Below are positions 11,074 through 22,799 of a stretch of 64,000 nt of DNA, piece after piece. Each line of letters starts with the position of its first letter. Within the stretch, counting starts at the first letter, position 1. The notes under the pieces are model-generated. The model was given only the letters and a program-made list of their open reading frames with translations, did not search any database and was not told where the DNA came from. The position numbers and the translations under genes were made by a program. This stretch comes from Fusarium oxysporum f. sp. lycopersici 4287 (lineage: Eukaryota; Ascomycota; Sordariomycetes; Hypocreales; Nectriaceae). The stretch spans positions 1,731,357-1,795,356 of the forward strand of contig NC_030989.1 in the NCBI RefSeq assembly GCF_000149955.1, read 5' to 3'.

Positions 11074-12944
11074 CCGGAGCCGAGCTGCAGCCTCCGTCTC
11101 CGTCTCCGGTCCCGCCATCGGGGTCGACTTCGGCCCTGGCTACGGGCTATGAGTCTCCGTCTGAAGAGAACCCACCCTTCTTCTCGGTTGTGGCCTCGGC
11201 TCCAGCTGCTCCAGGGACGGCGCATTCAAGACATCATGTCATGCCGCGGCCGGCCCTATCTCAACGGCCATCATATATCACTGCTATAGCTCCTGAGCAT
11301 ACTAATGGTCATGCCCGTCCAGGTCGATTGCTCAACAATGAGTCTACTCTCACATCAAACAGCTTGAACCATGTCATCGCAACAGCCGAGAAGGGCCCCG
11401 GAAACCAAAAGGTTAGCATTCGAGATCGCATCGCCTGCTATCAATGGACATATTTCACTATGGTATATCAACGTCTAGCTTTCCGTTGTCGCTGACCTCG
11501 CTAACTCTGTAATAGACCATGTCGACTGGAGGCGTTGCAAATATTATTTACTCATGTAAATACACCGTCCCTGATGCTACGTCCCGGAAGAAAATAGCTA
11601 ACTCTTGCTAGTGAAGTGGGAAGCACCTTGGCTGCGTGGCATTGGCCTCTTCTTCTTTTTTCTCAACATTGTCCTTTTTGCAATGAATTGTATTCTTATA
11701 TGTACAAGATTCCATCTGAGGCCTGGGAGTTTCGTAAACTCCTTTACGGACCAAGTTGAATCGCTCTTCATATCAGCTTCAGTAGGACCCCCTCCTCTTA
11801 TGGCATGCTATTAAACTAACAACAACCAGTTGGTCTCGTAAGCAACAAATAGCTATTATCGGGGTTCAAACATATTCTGACAAACTCAGTATTGCTGTAA
11901 TATTAATCAACACCTGCCAATATGGTATTCCGTACACCGGCGTATGGCTAGTCCACACTATGGAGTGTGTCTTCTGGGTTTACGCTGCCCTGAGCGTCTC
12001 TCTCAGCGCATTTCTATATCTTATATTATGGTCCACTCTGTACGCTCAAGTTTATGTGCTCTTCTGACCTGGCCTGCTGACTGTCATGACCAGAATTTTC
12101 CCCGTCCATACCATGACGCCAACCTGGGTCTTCCCAGCGTACCCTCTGTTACTCAATGCCCCCTTTGCAGCAAACCTCATCGCGGCTGCAGATTCAGCTG
12201 GTCACAAACTATCAACCAACACTGTTGCAATGGCACTCGGGGCCACTGCTATTCAAGGAACCGGTTGTCTGATCGCTTTCATGATTTCGTCGGCCTTCAT
12301 ATACCGCCTCATGACGCAGAAGCTTCCGCGGGATATGCAGAGACCCGGTATCGTACGCACGCACTCTCTCCTTTCTTTAACTTTGCTGACCCTTACTAGT
12401 TCATGTCTATCGGTCCCTATGGCTTTACCGCTGCTGGCATAGGTACGTTTCTAATGCCTTGCAACATATGTATCATGTCTGACAACATCAGCTCAACTCG
12501 GCAGCCAAGCAGACTTGGTAATACCTCCAAACTTTCTTGACAACCCTCAGTTTGCTGCTATCATTAAAGTCATCAGCATTCTCGTCAGCCTCTGGCTCTG
12601 GGGCCTTGCCATGTGGTTCTTCATTGTTTGTGTCGGCGCATTATGGAAATACTCTCTTTCAGGCCATCATTTGCCGTTCCAGATGACGTGGTGGTCTTTC
12701 GTTTTCCCCAATACGGCTCTTGTATGTAACCCTTTTCACCGCAGCACTTCTCACTGTATGCTCAATGGGTTTCCTCTAGGTTACTGCTACCAGTGTCATG
12801 GGTAAAATATTTGATAGCGATGGCCTGCATATATTTGCCTCTGTCATGACCGCTGCAATCATCATCGTCTGGGCTCTCATCTTTATCCGAATGTGTTGGA
12901 GTCTGAAATCGAGAAAACTTCTGTGGCCCAAGGATGGAAAATAG
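11046..12944 (+). CDS. TDT-family anion transporter (Mae1/Ssu1 type)
   Basis: Nine exons give 493 residues: 11046-11462, 11516-11555, 11612-11781, 11830-11837 (8 nt), 11890-12039, 12094-12352, 12400-12442, 12492-12721, 12780-12944. All introns are 47-58 nt and GT-AG, and the frame closes exactly. After a Pro/Ser-rich cytosolic head of about 110 residues the protein shows the tellurite-resistance/dicarboxylate transporter pattern: FTMTMSTGGVANIIYS, about ten hydrophobic segments, TMTPTWVFPAYPLL and FMSIGPYGFTAAGI. Relatives export sulfite (Ssu1) or carry malate and other C4 dicarboxylates (Mae1) across the plasma membrane; the sequence does not let me choose the substrate. It converges on the Ptc5 gene. 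Confidence 0.88.
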
Positions 12945-13456
12945 AGCGTATCAGATTGATTGCAGCATGGCACTGTTTTTATGCCATTTCCTTTTGTCTC
13001 ATCATAACAGTCTTATTGATCAAGATTTCAGCAGGTCTAGCATATCCGAGGTATCCAGGTCAGCATAAACCGGCGTCAGGTATCTTTAGCATAAGGGCAG
13101 TCGTCTCAACTATTTATTTAACTTTCGGATCTCGCTACTGCAATTCGTCTTAAAGGAAACTCCTTGATACAAACATCCAGTGGCATGACCAAGTCAACGC
13201 AAGGAAAATGCCATTTATTTCCCTGACAGGAACTCCAAAATCATCCACAATGCCGTTCATAAAACAGGTCTTCGTCATTGCGCGCTTCTCATGAAAACAA
13301 CAACAACAATAGAATGATCCAAGTCAAGATATCTTGATTCGCTCATCGGAATCTGCAAACGCCGCCAAACTCCATTAGCAATACCTCCGTACTAGTACAT
13401 ACAACCTCTCCTGCGGTCTCCAAGATAAATAACAATAAGTGAGAAGCATGGTTACT
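12945..13456. other. Intergenic, convergent 3' ends
   Basis: About 0.5 kb between the transporter and Ptc5 stop codons. No gene seen; presumably both 3' UTRs. Confidence 0.6.
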
Positions 13457-15358
13457 TTATAACTTCGCCTTGACACCTTCTCCAGCTGTAGCCTCGAGAT
13501 TGACGGTTACCTCGCCTGTCTTCTCCCCGTGGCCGAAGAAGATGACTTGAACAGTCAAATCATCACTAAGAATTATTAGTAATAAGCTACTTAACACCAA
13601 TGTCATAACTTACCGGTATCGTCGCGAGAAAGGCGAAGGCAGCGTGAGCAAAGCGCAGACCTGCTCGTCGTTGTTGCCACCAAGGGCGTTTCGGACAAGG
13701 TGTGTAGCAACATTCTTATCCTTCACGGTGAACCGATCCTTAGCATCCGGGTCAATGCCCCATTGTTGAACGCGAATAGGGGTCTTGTTGCCATCAGGTC
13801 CGGCGGTCTTGCTCCCCTCAACGGGTAAAGGTGTTTTGGATGAGCCAAAGATCTTGTTCCATGCAGCATCAAACTGCGAGTTGGTTCCAGACTGTCCCTG
13901 AGTCTCAATCCACTTGCCTACAAGGCCAACAACTTCTTCATTCGTAAGCATCTCCCAGAGGCCATCGGTTGCCAGGACAAGGAAATCGCCATTTTCGGGG
14001 TGGACCTTGGTAGTTGTAACGATAGGCTCGGCGGTGACATAGGGAGGAGTCTTTAAGAGAGGTGAAGGGCTGCGACCGAAGAAGTTCTCGCGTAACTTCC
14101 AGGCAACATCTCTGCTCCACTTGTAGACGGCGTCTCCAAAGGCACGACTAGGCTCTAATCCACCAAGAACACGGCCATTTCGGATGACGTTGTCCTCCCC
14201 AGGATGCTCCTTGCGCATGCGCTCAACCTCTTGAGGGTTACTACCCGTCTGATCCTCTGATAGAGCAGTGGCTGTCCACTTTCCGTTCCCTGCCCTGCGG
14301 CCAAGGACTGCGCGAGAGTCACCAGTGCATGCAACCCGCAGGAGGTTGCTGCGGCTGTCGTAGAATGACAGCAGGGCGCACGATCCAGATAGAGCGGGCT
14401 GTAGAAGCTCGGCTGCAACAGTCTTGGAACCGCCCTTGAACACCTTCTCCACGCTCTTGTGAACGATCTCGTTATCCAGGTTGTTGAACCCAGTCTTGAT
14501 GGCCAGGTTTACTGCATCCTCAGAAGGAAGATCGCCGGAAGCCTTCTTGTAGGTTTCGTTCAATTCGCGGGCGACGTAGTTAATCAGGCTTTCCCTCAAC
14601 GTTGCAGAAGTAGTCCATCCCCTATGTCGTGTGAGTCAACACCCTCTTTTCAAGCTGTGACACAAGCTCTATCACAAGATGAACACTTACGAATGGCCGT
14701 CAAAAACACCCCAAAACATCCAATCGCTGTTATCTGTCTCGACGGAAGATCTGCTGGGGACTTGAACAATCTTTTCGGCGTGATCATCCTCAATAGGGTC
14801 ATTACTGGGCAGCTGTACCAGGTCGTAACGTGTAACACCCTGTCCTCGGCTGACGGAAAAAGACTGTTCGAGGCGTCGAAGCTTCTGTGTTGCTTGGTCG
14901 GGTGTCAACATTTCGACGATGCGGCGCCCGTCGTCACTAGTTGCCTTGGAGATGGGCCCCTCGCCAACAATGGTGCCTTGTCTAAGTTCGTCGGCGCCCA
15001 CTACGAGAACAGTCCGAGTAGGTAATACATCCGCTGTCTGAGTTGACGCGAGGCTAGTCCTAGAGCCTACACCCGAGCCGGGGGGGATGTCAGAGCTGTT
15101 GAGAGAGTACCAGGCGCCGTATCCGACGACGATACTGGATACAAGCGCGACTGGCAGGCGACGAAAGTACATAGAGGATCTTAGGGGAATGGCACCTGCA
15201 GGGTTGCGGCGAGCGCTTCGAGCGTGTGCACTAGCCTTGGATCGTGCCTGGGCGAGAGCGAAGGACGAGACGGCGAAACCACGACGAGGAGTGCGGGAGA
15301 GGGTGCGGACGGTCGAAAGTGAGGTCGTCCTTAAGGCTCTCACTGCGGCTCGATTCAT
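13457..15358 (-). CDS. ptc5: Mitochondrial PP2C phosphatase (Ptc5, PDH phosphatase type)
   Basis: Three exons, 15358-14691, 14621-13614 and 13565-13457 (introns 69 and 48 nt), give 594 residues. The Arg/Ser/Ala-rich N-terminus looks like a mitochondrial presequence and is followed by a membrane segment (VALVSSIVVGYGAWYSL, about residues 69-85). PP2C motifs occur in order: WGVFDGHSGW (split by intron 1), GSCALLSF, ACTGDSRAVLG, FLVLATDGLWEML, and RDDLTVQVIFFG (created by joining exons 2 and 3). The aspartates that bind the two metal ions are present. Yeast Ptc5 dephosphorylates the E1-alpha subunit of pyruvate dehydrogenase; the presequence plus membrane anchor fits that family. It is divergent from the Pex39-like gene. 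Confidence 0.92.
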
Positions 15359-16149
15359 CTGGACGACGGCGGGGGAGCTTAGGGCCAGCCTGGCAGAAGA
15401 TTGAAGAATTAACCTATGGTTATGAAGAAAAGGCAGAAACTGTTGAACTCTTGATATAAAAAAACAAATAAAATAACCGATGACAAAGTAGACAAAGTCA
15501 AGGGGAAACAGAAGGACGGTGATAGTGATAGATGATGAAGGTGGATGAAAGCTAGTGGTGTAGGTGGGTCTACGCGCTATCTTATCTCGGCCATTCCCCT
15601 CTGAGATGGTAATTATAGCCTGAGGTGAAGCTTAGTCTTGAGTGACTGCGAAGATCGGAGCTTGATGTTTTGAATGAATATTTAATATTTGCATGATCTG
15701 ACTTGTTTGCCTCTTCTTTGCACATTCATACAAAACACCTACCTAGACCTTACACTGCGATTTATCCCGAGCTCTCTCACATTCTCATAGTCACGTCTCA
15801 CGTCTTAGTCGGTCAGCCCCACGTGAGCCAGCGGAATAGCAGCCGACCTGAGCTTAACTCACACCAGTGTATACACCGACGTCTACCGAGGCTCTCGCTC
15901 TTCACTGCTGTTTCAGAGGCTCTGTGCTGGGTGACCCTAAGTCCTGAATAAGTCAAGCCTTGACCAAGGCAGTAGTCCTGTGAGCTTTACCAACCCCGGA
16001 TTGTTTTCTCACATGTTAGTGAGAACCCTTGCACATTGTCACTAGTTACACTCTCTTGATGACATTGAAACCTCATGTGTCAACATCTGTGTTCATAACT
16101 CATTGAGTGCCTGCAGATATCAAGACTCACCAAATCGAGACCTCCTCCG
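15359..16149. promoter_or_regulatory. Divergent promoter region, ptc5 / pex39-like
   Basis: About 0.8 kb between two start codons pointing apart, so it should hold both promoters. A CACGTG hexamer lies at 15820-15825; no factor can be assigned from sequence alone. No coding signal seen. Confidence 0.5.
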
Positions 16150-16985
16150 ATGGATCAACAGCAGGAGGCTTCATCAGCCCCAAGGTCACTCACGGGAGCT
16201 GACCGCATCAGAGCTCTGAAAGATGAAACTGCAATCTTCACTGCATTTGACACATACCCGTGGACAAAAGATAAGAACTTTATGGTAATTTTATATCACA
16301 TAATATTATATGATTTATAAGTCGGCCACTGACATTAATTCCAGTCTGGTCTCTACGCTATTCTTGGTGAACCAGGCCAGCAAAACCCTCAAGCATCTCT
16401 CGCAGATATGGCTATCCACGCTCGAATATTCTACTATGCTCAGCGCATTGGTGTCAGTATTGAATTCAGCGCCTACAAGGCGTGGCTTGCCAGCAATTCT
16501 GACCATCAACCCCCGGATGTTTTGCCTGAGGAATATCGTCAGCGAGACGAAGCCAATGCTTCTCCAGCGCCGGTCCTAGACTGGCAGAAAGCTGCACCAA
16601 AAACAGATCTCTACGTTGATCGGAAAACCGCTGCTGCTCAGTCTGGCTCACAAGATCAACCAAGTTACCCAATGGGATTTGCCGAAATGATCAAACTTAT
16701 CCAAGAAGGCAAGCCTGTGCCTGGTATCCGCCAGATCCCAAACACTGTTGTCAGAGATCCTGTAGGTCCAAATCTGAGCGGCGACAGCGCGCCTACGCTT
16801 CTACTATGCTAATCTTGATACAGGCTGTGAAGCCAGTTGGAGCGAGAGCTGTTCCCAGAAAGCCGTGGGAAAAAGATACCACAGTTGACATGCCTGTTCT
16901 CCCCGACCTACCAAAAGCACTCGATACAGAATTTCCCCCAGTACAAGACGATGGGCCTGTTTCTTCGGCAGCTGGGGCTTCTTAG
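16150..16985 (+). CDS. PEX39: KPWE-motif peroxisomal protein (Pex39-like)
   Basis: Three exons, 16150-16284, 16345-16761 and 16824-16985 (introns 60 and 62 nt), give 237 residues. The N-terminal half is helical (FDTYPWTKDKNFMSGLYAIL... FYYAQRIGVSIEFSAYKAWL). A conserved central block reads GFAEMIKLIQEGKPVPGIRQIPNT, and exon 3 supplies RKPWE followed by an acidic Pro-rich tail. The pairing of 'LIQEG..-PGI..IP-T' with 'KPWE' is the hallmark of the small family recently named Pex39 (yeast YJR012C, human C6orf226, from memory), which aids import of PTS2 cargo with Pex7; KPWE also occurs in Pex13. Here it is longer than the yeast protein, with an extra N-terminal helical region seen in filamentous fungi. 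Assignment rests on these motifs. Confidence 0.78.
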
Positions 16986-17763
16986 ATTCCAGAACGCCAT
17001 TTCTCAATATCATATAGCATCAATGGCGTTGGGAGTAGCGATCGCTGGCAAAAATACACTTGATTCTGACGTTGGGCGGAACAAAATCACCGAGGTACTA
17101 TAAATATGGCGACGTACTATCACAGTATACAGGAGAGGCATATAGGATAATAAAAGCATCAATCGTTTATTAAAAGGTGCTTAATAACTACCGTAACAAT
17201 CCGAGTGCTATAGGGAGACGCCGAAACCCAGCATCCGCATAGAAAAACAACATACAAACTCGTGAACTCTCCCCGACCTCTAAGGGCATCCTTTCGGATC
17301 ACCATCACTCATACTTGCTGATTGACTGAAGAAGTGTGGCTCTAGTATCCCATTAGGCGCGTTCCCGCTCACCTTCCGAGTAGCAGCCTATGAGTGGTGG
17401 GATAAGAGGGCCAGTCCTGCGAGGGCTGCTGTGGTGATTAGCATCTGCCATCTCCTCCATATTGCAAAATCGATAACCATAATGTGTCCAAGGCACCCGA
17501 GCAGGCTGTAGCCAGCTAGGCGTAGGATGACGTGTGATCTGTAAATTACTTGCGTTGGAAGATGTTTCTTAAGAAAGGTCGACATATTCTGGTTTGTTGC
17601 GTGATCTTGACGAGTGGAATGATTGGTGATTCAGATAGGGTTCCTTGACACGGATGAAAAAAAGAATGAAAAGAAAACAAGGGTAGAGTGGGGGAGGCTC
17701 TGAATTTCCAGCAGGCAGATATCCTCGTCGATGTCAAAGATCGATGGGCAAGGTAGAAAGACT
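16986..17763. other. Intergenic, convergent 3' ends, with one small ORF
   Basis: Between the Pex39-like and Pumilio stop codons. The minus strand has a 65-codon ATG frame at 17388-17585 (MSTFLKKHLPTQ..., with one hydrophobic stretch), inside the likely 3' UTR of the Pumilio gene. I recognise no family and treat it as doubtful. Confidence 0.4.
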
Positions 17764-20307
17764 CTAGCGGTAACCATTGTTGTAGCGCGGCCCAGGTCCC
17801 ATGCGTCCGCCCATCCCAGGGCCAGCACCAGGACCAGGGCGAGTTGCGACCGCGTGGTTGGTACAAAGCATACCAACTCGGGAGCCGAACTTGGACCCTC
17901 GCAGTGAAACCATGTGCTTTCGAATGTGGGCAGCAACGATTTCGCGATGCTGGGGAGAGGCATTGTTAAGAATCCACTGAATGAGATAGTTGCCGTATTG
18001 GTCACTTGCAATGTCAATCAGTGGGATGCGAGTACGGTCACGACGACCTTCACAGACTCGGTCTAGGTAACGACCAAGGAATTCTGCACCTCCAATTTTG
18101 AGACACTTCTCGACGACCTTTGAAGCGAACTGGTCGGTACTGTACTCAGCGGCGTAACGAATAACATGGTCAATAGCTCGACTGCGATCCGGGGGAGCAC
18201 CGTGTTCACAAATATGCTGGATACACCAGTTGCCAAATTGCCCATGGGCGACGATGTCAATGTTGGCAAGGACTTCTTCGATACAAGGGCGCTGTTGGTA
18301 CGAGTTAGCTTATGATTTTGACGATCAATGGGACAACTTACCTTATCCTCCTCGAGGCAGTTTTCAAAAATGTTCTGCACGACAAGACTACCGGTCTCTC
18401 CCAGGGCAACCTCGTGCCACATGCCCCTCAGAGCGTCATTGACAAATTTCATGATTTGTGGGGGTGACTCTGTCCAACGCAGCTCAAAAAGCTTCTGCCA
18501 GACGTGGCAGGCATAACGGTGAATGACCGTTTCCGGGATTCGACGAAGAAGCTCGTGGACCATGATAGCCTTGAAGTTTTCAGGAACAGAGTCAAATGCC
18601 TTTTGAACGACATGACATCCGAAGGGATCCATAGAGAGATTCAGCGTGTTGCCCCGAATGGCTTCCGCGATGTTGATGACTTGGTCAGGTGTCCCATGCT
18701 CAAAGCATCGCTGCACCAAAAAGTTGCCAAAGCGGTTGATCATCAATGGATAGGCCTGGGCGACGATCGCGTCGACAATTTCGAACTTCTGGTCAGCGGT
18801 TCCAACCTTGAGCTTCTGCTGCAGAAAGATGGAAGCTTGTTGGTCGTTGTTGCAGACGATTTTGTCGACAATGTACTTCCAGTTGCAGTTCACATTGCGA
18901 TCCAAAAGACGGCGATAATTCAGCGGCTCTGTCGGAGCGAGGTAGGTCTGGTCATCGGGGGCCAACACCTGTCTCGGGTTTAGCGTCCTGTGTGAGTACA
19001 ACGCAGGCAAACCGACCTCATTCTTCCACCCAGAACCAGTGGTGAACTCGGAAGCGTGAGGCGAGAGAGGTGTTCCAGCGGGGTTGGGATATGGTGGGTA
19101 CACACCCATAGGACCCAATCCTTGGGGAGCATTCGACGGTGCTCCAGGTGCAGGACTTCCCATGTAGTCGGACTGATTCATGGGACTATTAAATCCTCCT
19201 CCGCAGCCAGGTCCGAATGGTTGAGGTGAGTTGAAACGGCCCTCGAAGCGGTTTCCTCGACGCCCGTAGTTCGATCGCATCATCTCCGTATCTGGGGTCA
19301 GGCGTTCACTTCGATATCCTTCCATCACGGGAAAGGGCGTTCCGGTAGGTTCAGAACACGGTTGGCTGAAGAGACGCCCTCCGAGCCATTTTCCTGGGGT
19401 TGGTTCAATGACTGGTGTCTGGACTGTGTTGGCAAAAATTGGCTGATTGCCCCAGATCTCTCGGGTACGATTGAATGTGGAAGCGGACATAGCGTCACTG
19501 GTGTCAGAATGACTGTCATCGGGAGGGCCCCAGGCATTCTCGCGAGGGGGGTAAACTGGACCACGGGTTCCGAAAGGGGGCACATCGGCTGTAGTCTTCA
19601 CAACGCGTGTCTCGGCTAGTTCTTGATCAAGCTTCGAGATTTCGTTCTGTGCCTGAGCGAGCTGTAACTTCAAACGCATTACCTCTTCGCTCTCGCTACG
19701 AGCTTCATCCAAGGTGGCACTTGCAGGGCGCGTGGTAGGAGCTGTGCTCGGGAAAGCATCAGTAGCAGGAGTGACGGGAAGAGAGTTGCTCGAAGATGCA
19801 TGATCAAATGCTCTCGCATACTGGTTGGTTTCGTCCCTGAGCTTGTTGGCATCGTTTTGCTGATTCAGGGCAGATTGCTGCTCGGAGAGCTTCGCAAGGA
19901 ATTTATCCACAGGGTACACCTGATCGGTGGTCGAGCTATCATGGCTGAGTTTCATCTTCTAACACGGTCAGCAACTTGCAAACTAGACAGCTTGGACAGA
20001 CGCTTGGTTTCACCTTTGGAAGGCCTTGATTCGCCAACTTCGAAGTGGATAGAGCGGCGATGTTCTTCTTTGCAGGGATGCTCTTGCCAGCTTCCTTCTG
20101 CGTCCGGAGTTAGTAGGTGGTTCTTAAACGTTGGCAAGAAGAGATTCCATCAAGGATGAACTTTATTAAAGAATGTTGATGTGGGAAAAGTCTACTTACC
20201 GAGCCCGGGACAAGTGGCAAGGGATTTGAGTTTTCGGCCTGCACACTGGCAGCGAAGATGGGGACAGTCCGTTCAGGAGATACCCCAGTAGACCCAGCTG
20301 AGGACAT
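17764..20307 (-). CDS. Pumilio (PUF) family RNA-binding protein
   Basis: Four exons, 20307-20200, 20097-20014, 19958-18342 and 18291-17764 (introns 102, 55 and 50 nt), give 778 residues. An internal ATG at 19955 could also serve, but the upstream exons stay in frame through clean GT-AG junctions, so I start at MSSAGSTGVS. The first 400 residues are low complexity with a short coiled coil (MRLKLQLAQAQNEISKLDQEL). Residues about 400-747 form a PUF domain with consecutive RNA-reading helices: RFGNFLVQR, PFGCHVVQK, RYACHVWQK, TGSLVVQN, QFGNWCIQH, QFASKVVEK, QYGNYLIQW. The tail is Gly/Pro/Met-rich. PUF proteins bind 3' UTR elements and repress or localise mRNAs; targets cannot be deduced here. Confidence 0.92.
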
Positions 20308-21528
20308 GATGTCGCAACAATTGATCCGAGCCTCGACGAAGTGGTTTTGGTGATGTAACAATCAAATAAGAATCGTAGATGACAGAGTGAGCTCTAGGGA
20401 ACACACGATGAGATAGTGAACGAGTGTAGATGTGTCAAGTTTGTGGTCCAAGAAGGAGTTGATTGTGAAAGGAAGAGAGTGTAGAGGGGAGAGTGAAGAA
20501 AAGGAAGAAAAGGGAGAGAGGATGGTGGTGAAGGAAGGGGAGGTTATTCACTGACGCAAACTTTTCCGCAGGGCCAAGCAGGAGGGAAGTGCGGATGAAA
20601 GAAGCATAGAAGCGGCAGGTGCCAGCAGCCGACAGTAACAGCCCAACCACCAGTGTTCCTTCCACCTTTATTGCAAGCGTCAGTCCCAGCGGGCACCCGA
20701 CTGGCAGTGGAAGCAAATAGGGGCATATTATGGAAGACCATGCGGTTTTACAGCGACATGGCACCCTGAATTCTCGAATTTGTTCGAGCATACAAGAAAG
20801 TCAGTGTTCCGAATCGTGTATGATTCAGTCTCATAAGACACATCGATATATGCAGGACAGGCTCCGCAACACATGGCGCACATGCCAACCTAAGCTCCTA
20901 ACCTTGGACTTGTATCGAAGGTGGTCGGTATTCTAGCCGAAAGTTTTTGCTTCAGTTAGGAGTCAATGTCCATAGGAGCTGATGTAAGAGCGAAAGGAAT
21001 AAACTAGATGTCAGTCCTTGACTCCACGCGACACAATGTTAGAGAAAAGGCTTATGATCAGGCAGCTGTGATATCAAAGAGTTCACTGGAAACCTTTGAC
21101 ACAATTTTGATTGAGCGGAGTTGGTGTGTGTTTGCAAATGCATTTGTTACCTTAGCACAGATCATGTTTCTTTGGCCGAGGCGTCAATGTTAGGTTCAGG
21201 AGTCATGCGAAAAGCCTCCGAGTTGTTGGAGTATATCTATAGTCGAACAGCCCACTAGATTGAACATCGAGAGGGACAGCACAAAGAGTAGAAATTTCGA
21301 AATACGATTCATGCAATGAGTACTGATACAAATGATTATACATACGGCGATAGAAGGCCACTTGGAGGTCTATTGGCTCTTACAGCCACCTTTATGCCTC
21401 GATCAAGCTTTATGAGTCGTACAATTGGCGTATGGATTGGCACATCGTTCAACACTCATGATCCATGGTAAGATGTCTCTTTGCCGCCAGGGCCAACATT
21501 GGAAATATCGTTGTCATTGTTGTTTGAT
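20308..21528. other. Intergenic, upstream of the Pumilio gene
   Basis: About 1.2 kb that should hold the Pumilio promoter and 5' leader and the short 3' UTR of rsm27. A purine-rich GAAGGAAGAGAG stretch lies near 20465-20545. No convincing coding frame. Confidence 0.5.
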
Positions 21529-22000
21529 TTATCGCTTCTTGCCAGTGGGAGCTGTCGGGTGTTAGTAGCTTTTCCCGGCATGGTACAATCGACATACCTG
21601 GAGGTCCCTTCTTCTTCTTGGGTGCACTCTTTCCACGGAGCTTGAGCCTAGAGATCACGCCGTCAGCACTTATGCATATCCTCGAGGTTCCCGATATCTA
21701 GCTTACTCCTCAATGTACTCGAAGCGATCCTCCTCGCCCTCATCCCAGGTAGCCAGTGTCGGTCCGAACTCGCGCTTTAGATCCTTGATCGTCGCTGTCT
21801 TTCGAGGATAGTACGCCGCCATGGCCGGTCCTCTTAATCGCTGTCGCAGGACCTTATTGCCCATGCGTACGCCTTCGGGGTTGTATGAGGTCGCGAAGAC
21901 CTGGCATTGCGCCTGCAGAATGTCATTAGATGGACCCAAGTCATAGCATGAGCAGCCTCACCTTTACCAAGTCCAATATACGCGCTCGTGGGACACTCAT
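21529..22000 (-). CDS. rsm27: Mitochondrial small-subunit ribosomal protein mS33 (Rsm27)
   Basis: Four short exons, 22000-21962, 21912-21707, 21647-21598 and 21551-21529 (introns 49, 59 and 46 nt), give 105 residues, close to yeast Rsm27 (about 110). The protein begins MSVPRARILDLVKAQCQVF, contains NPEGVRMGNKVLRQRLRGP and AYYPRKTATIKDL, and ends in the basic Lys-rich tail KKKKGPPAPTGKKR, all typical of mS33. It belongs to the head of the mitoribosomal small subunit. The gene is compact; its start is 800 bp from the RNase III gene, which is transcribed away from it. Confidence 0.92.
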
Positions 22001-22799
22001 TGTGGCGTCTTTGGCATCAATTGTTGCTCTTGTTAACTTTTTTGAAGCTTGACTTGACGTCTGATGTGAAGTTGAGCAAAACATTTGATTGGCCAGGGCG
22101 AGCATCTAGTGGATCACTCAGAGGAGTGCCTTGAGACCAACCAAAACTCCGATGCCTCCACTCCATTGAAGATATTGGGCGCCCGCGACTAGATTTACAA
22201 GTTGGAAATCGATCAAAAATTACATAAGACGAGTACTTGGGGAATTGTCTACAGAATCCGCTGTTGCGATTATAATTCTATTTTAAATACTCATAAAATG
22301 TTTCATAAAACTTGAGTTATTCTTCTACTTCCTAGCTTAAGGTAGGTACCTTGAGTAGTTTTAATAGCCTAGATAGAAACAATATAAGAAAGAAAACATA
22401 TAAATTTAGAAATTAAAATCAAGCTTCCATACAGTCCCTTAGCTCAAATTCCCAAATCATCTACAGTACCTTACTCATGCAGGCCACAGAGGCTAAATGT
22501 TGTCATGGTACGAGTGTCAGAAGACTTAACGATCTTGAATTAGGGTGCGGAAAGTACATCGACTACCTATATGCCTTACGAAGCTAGTACTTAAAAAAGA
22601 TCCAAATGAAACTCATCTCAAATACGGTATCTTAAAGTTGTCCAAGAATTTTTGTCACTCATGGTTCAAGTATCAAGTTTTCTGCCAGCTGAGAACTTTC
22701 ATAGCTGAATTGTGGGTCTTGTCCCTAAGATTGGATGAAACATCGAAAAACACGAGACTTATCTTTTTAATTCGCGTCCCGTTATAACAAGAATCAACA
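22001..22799. promoter_or_regulatory. AT-rich divergent intergenic region
   Basis: Between the rsm27 and RNase III starts. Bases about 22200-22790 are clearly more AT-rich than the flanking genes and carry a TAGGTACCTTGAG element near 22341. No gene seen; it may be the remains of old repeat sequence, but no repeat family is recognisable. Confidence 0.5.
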
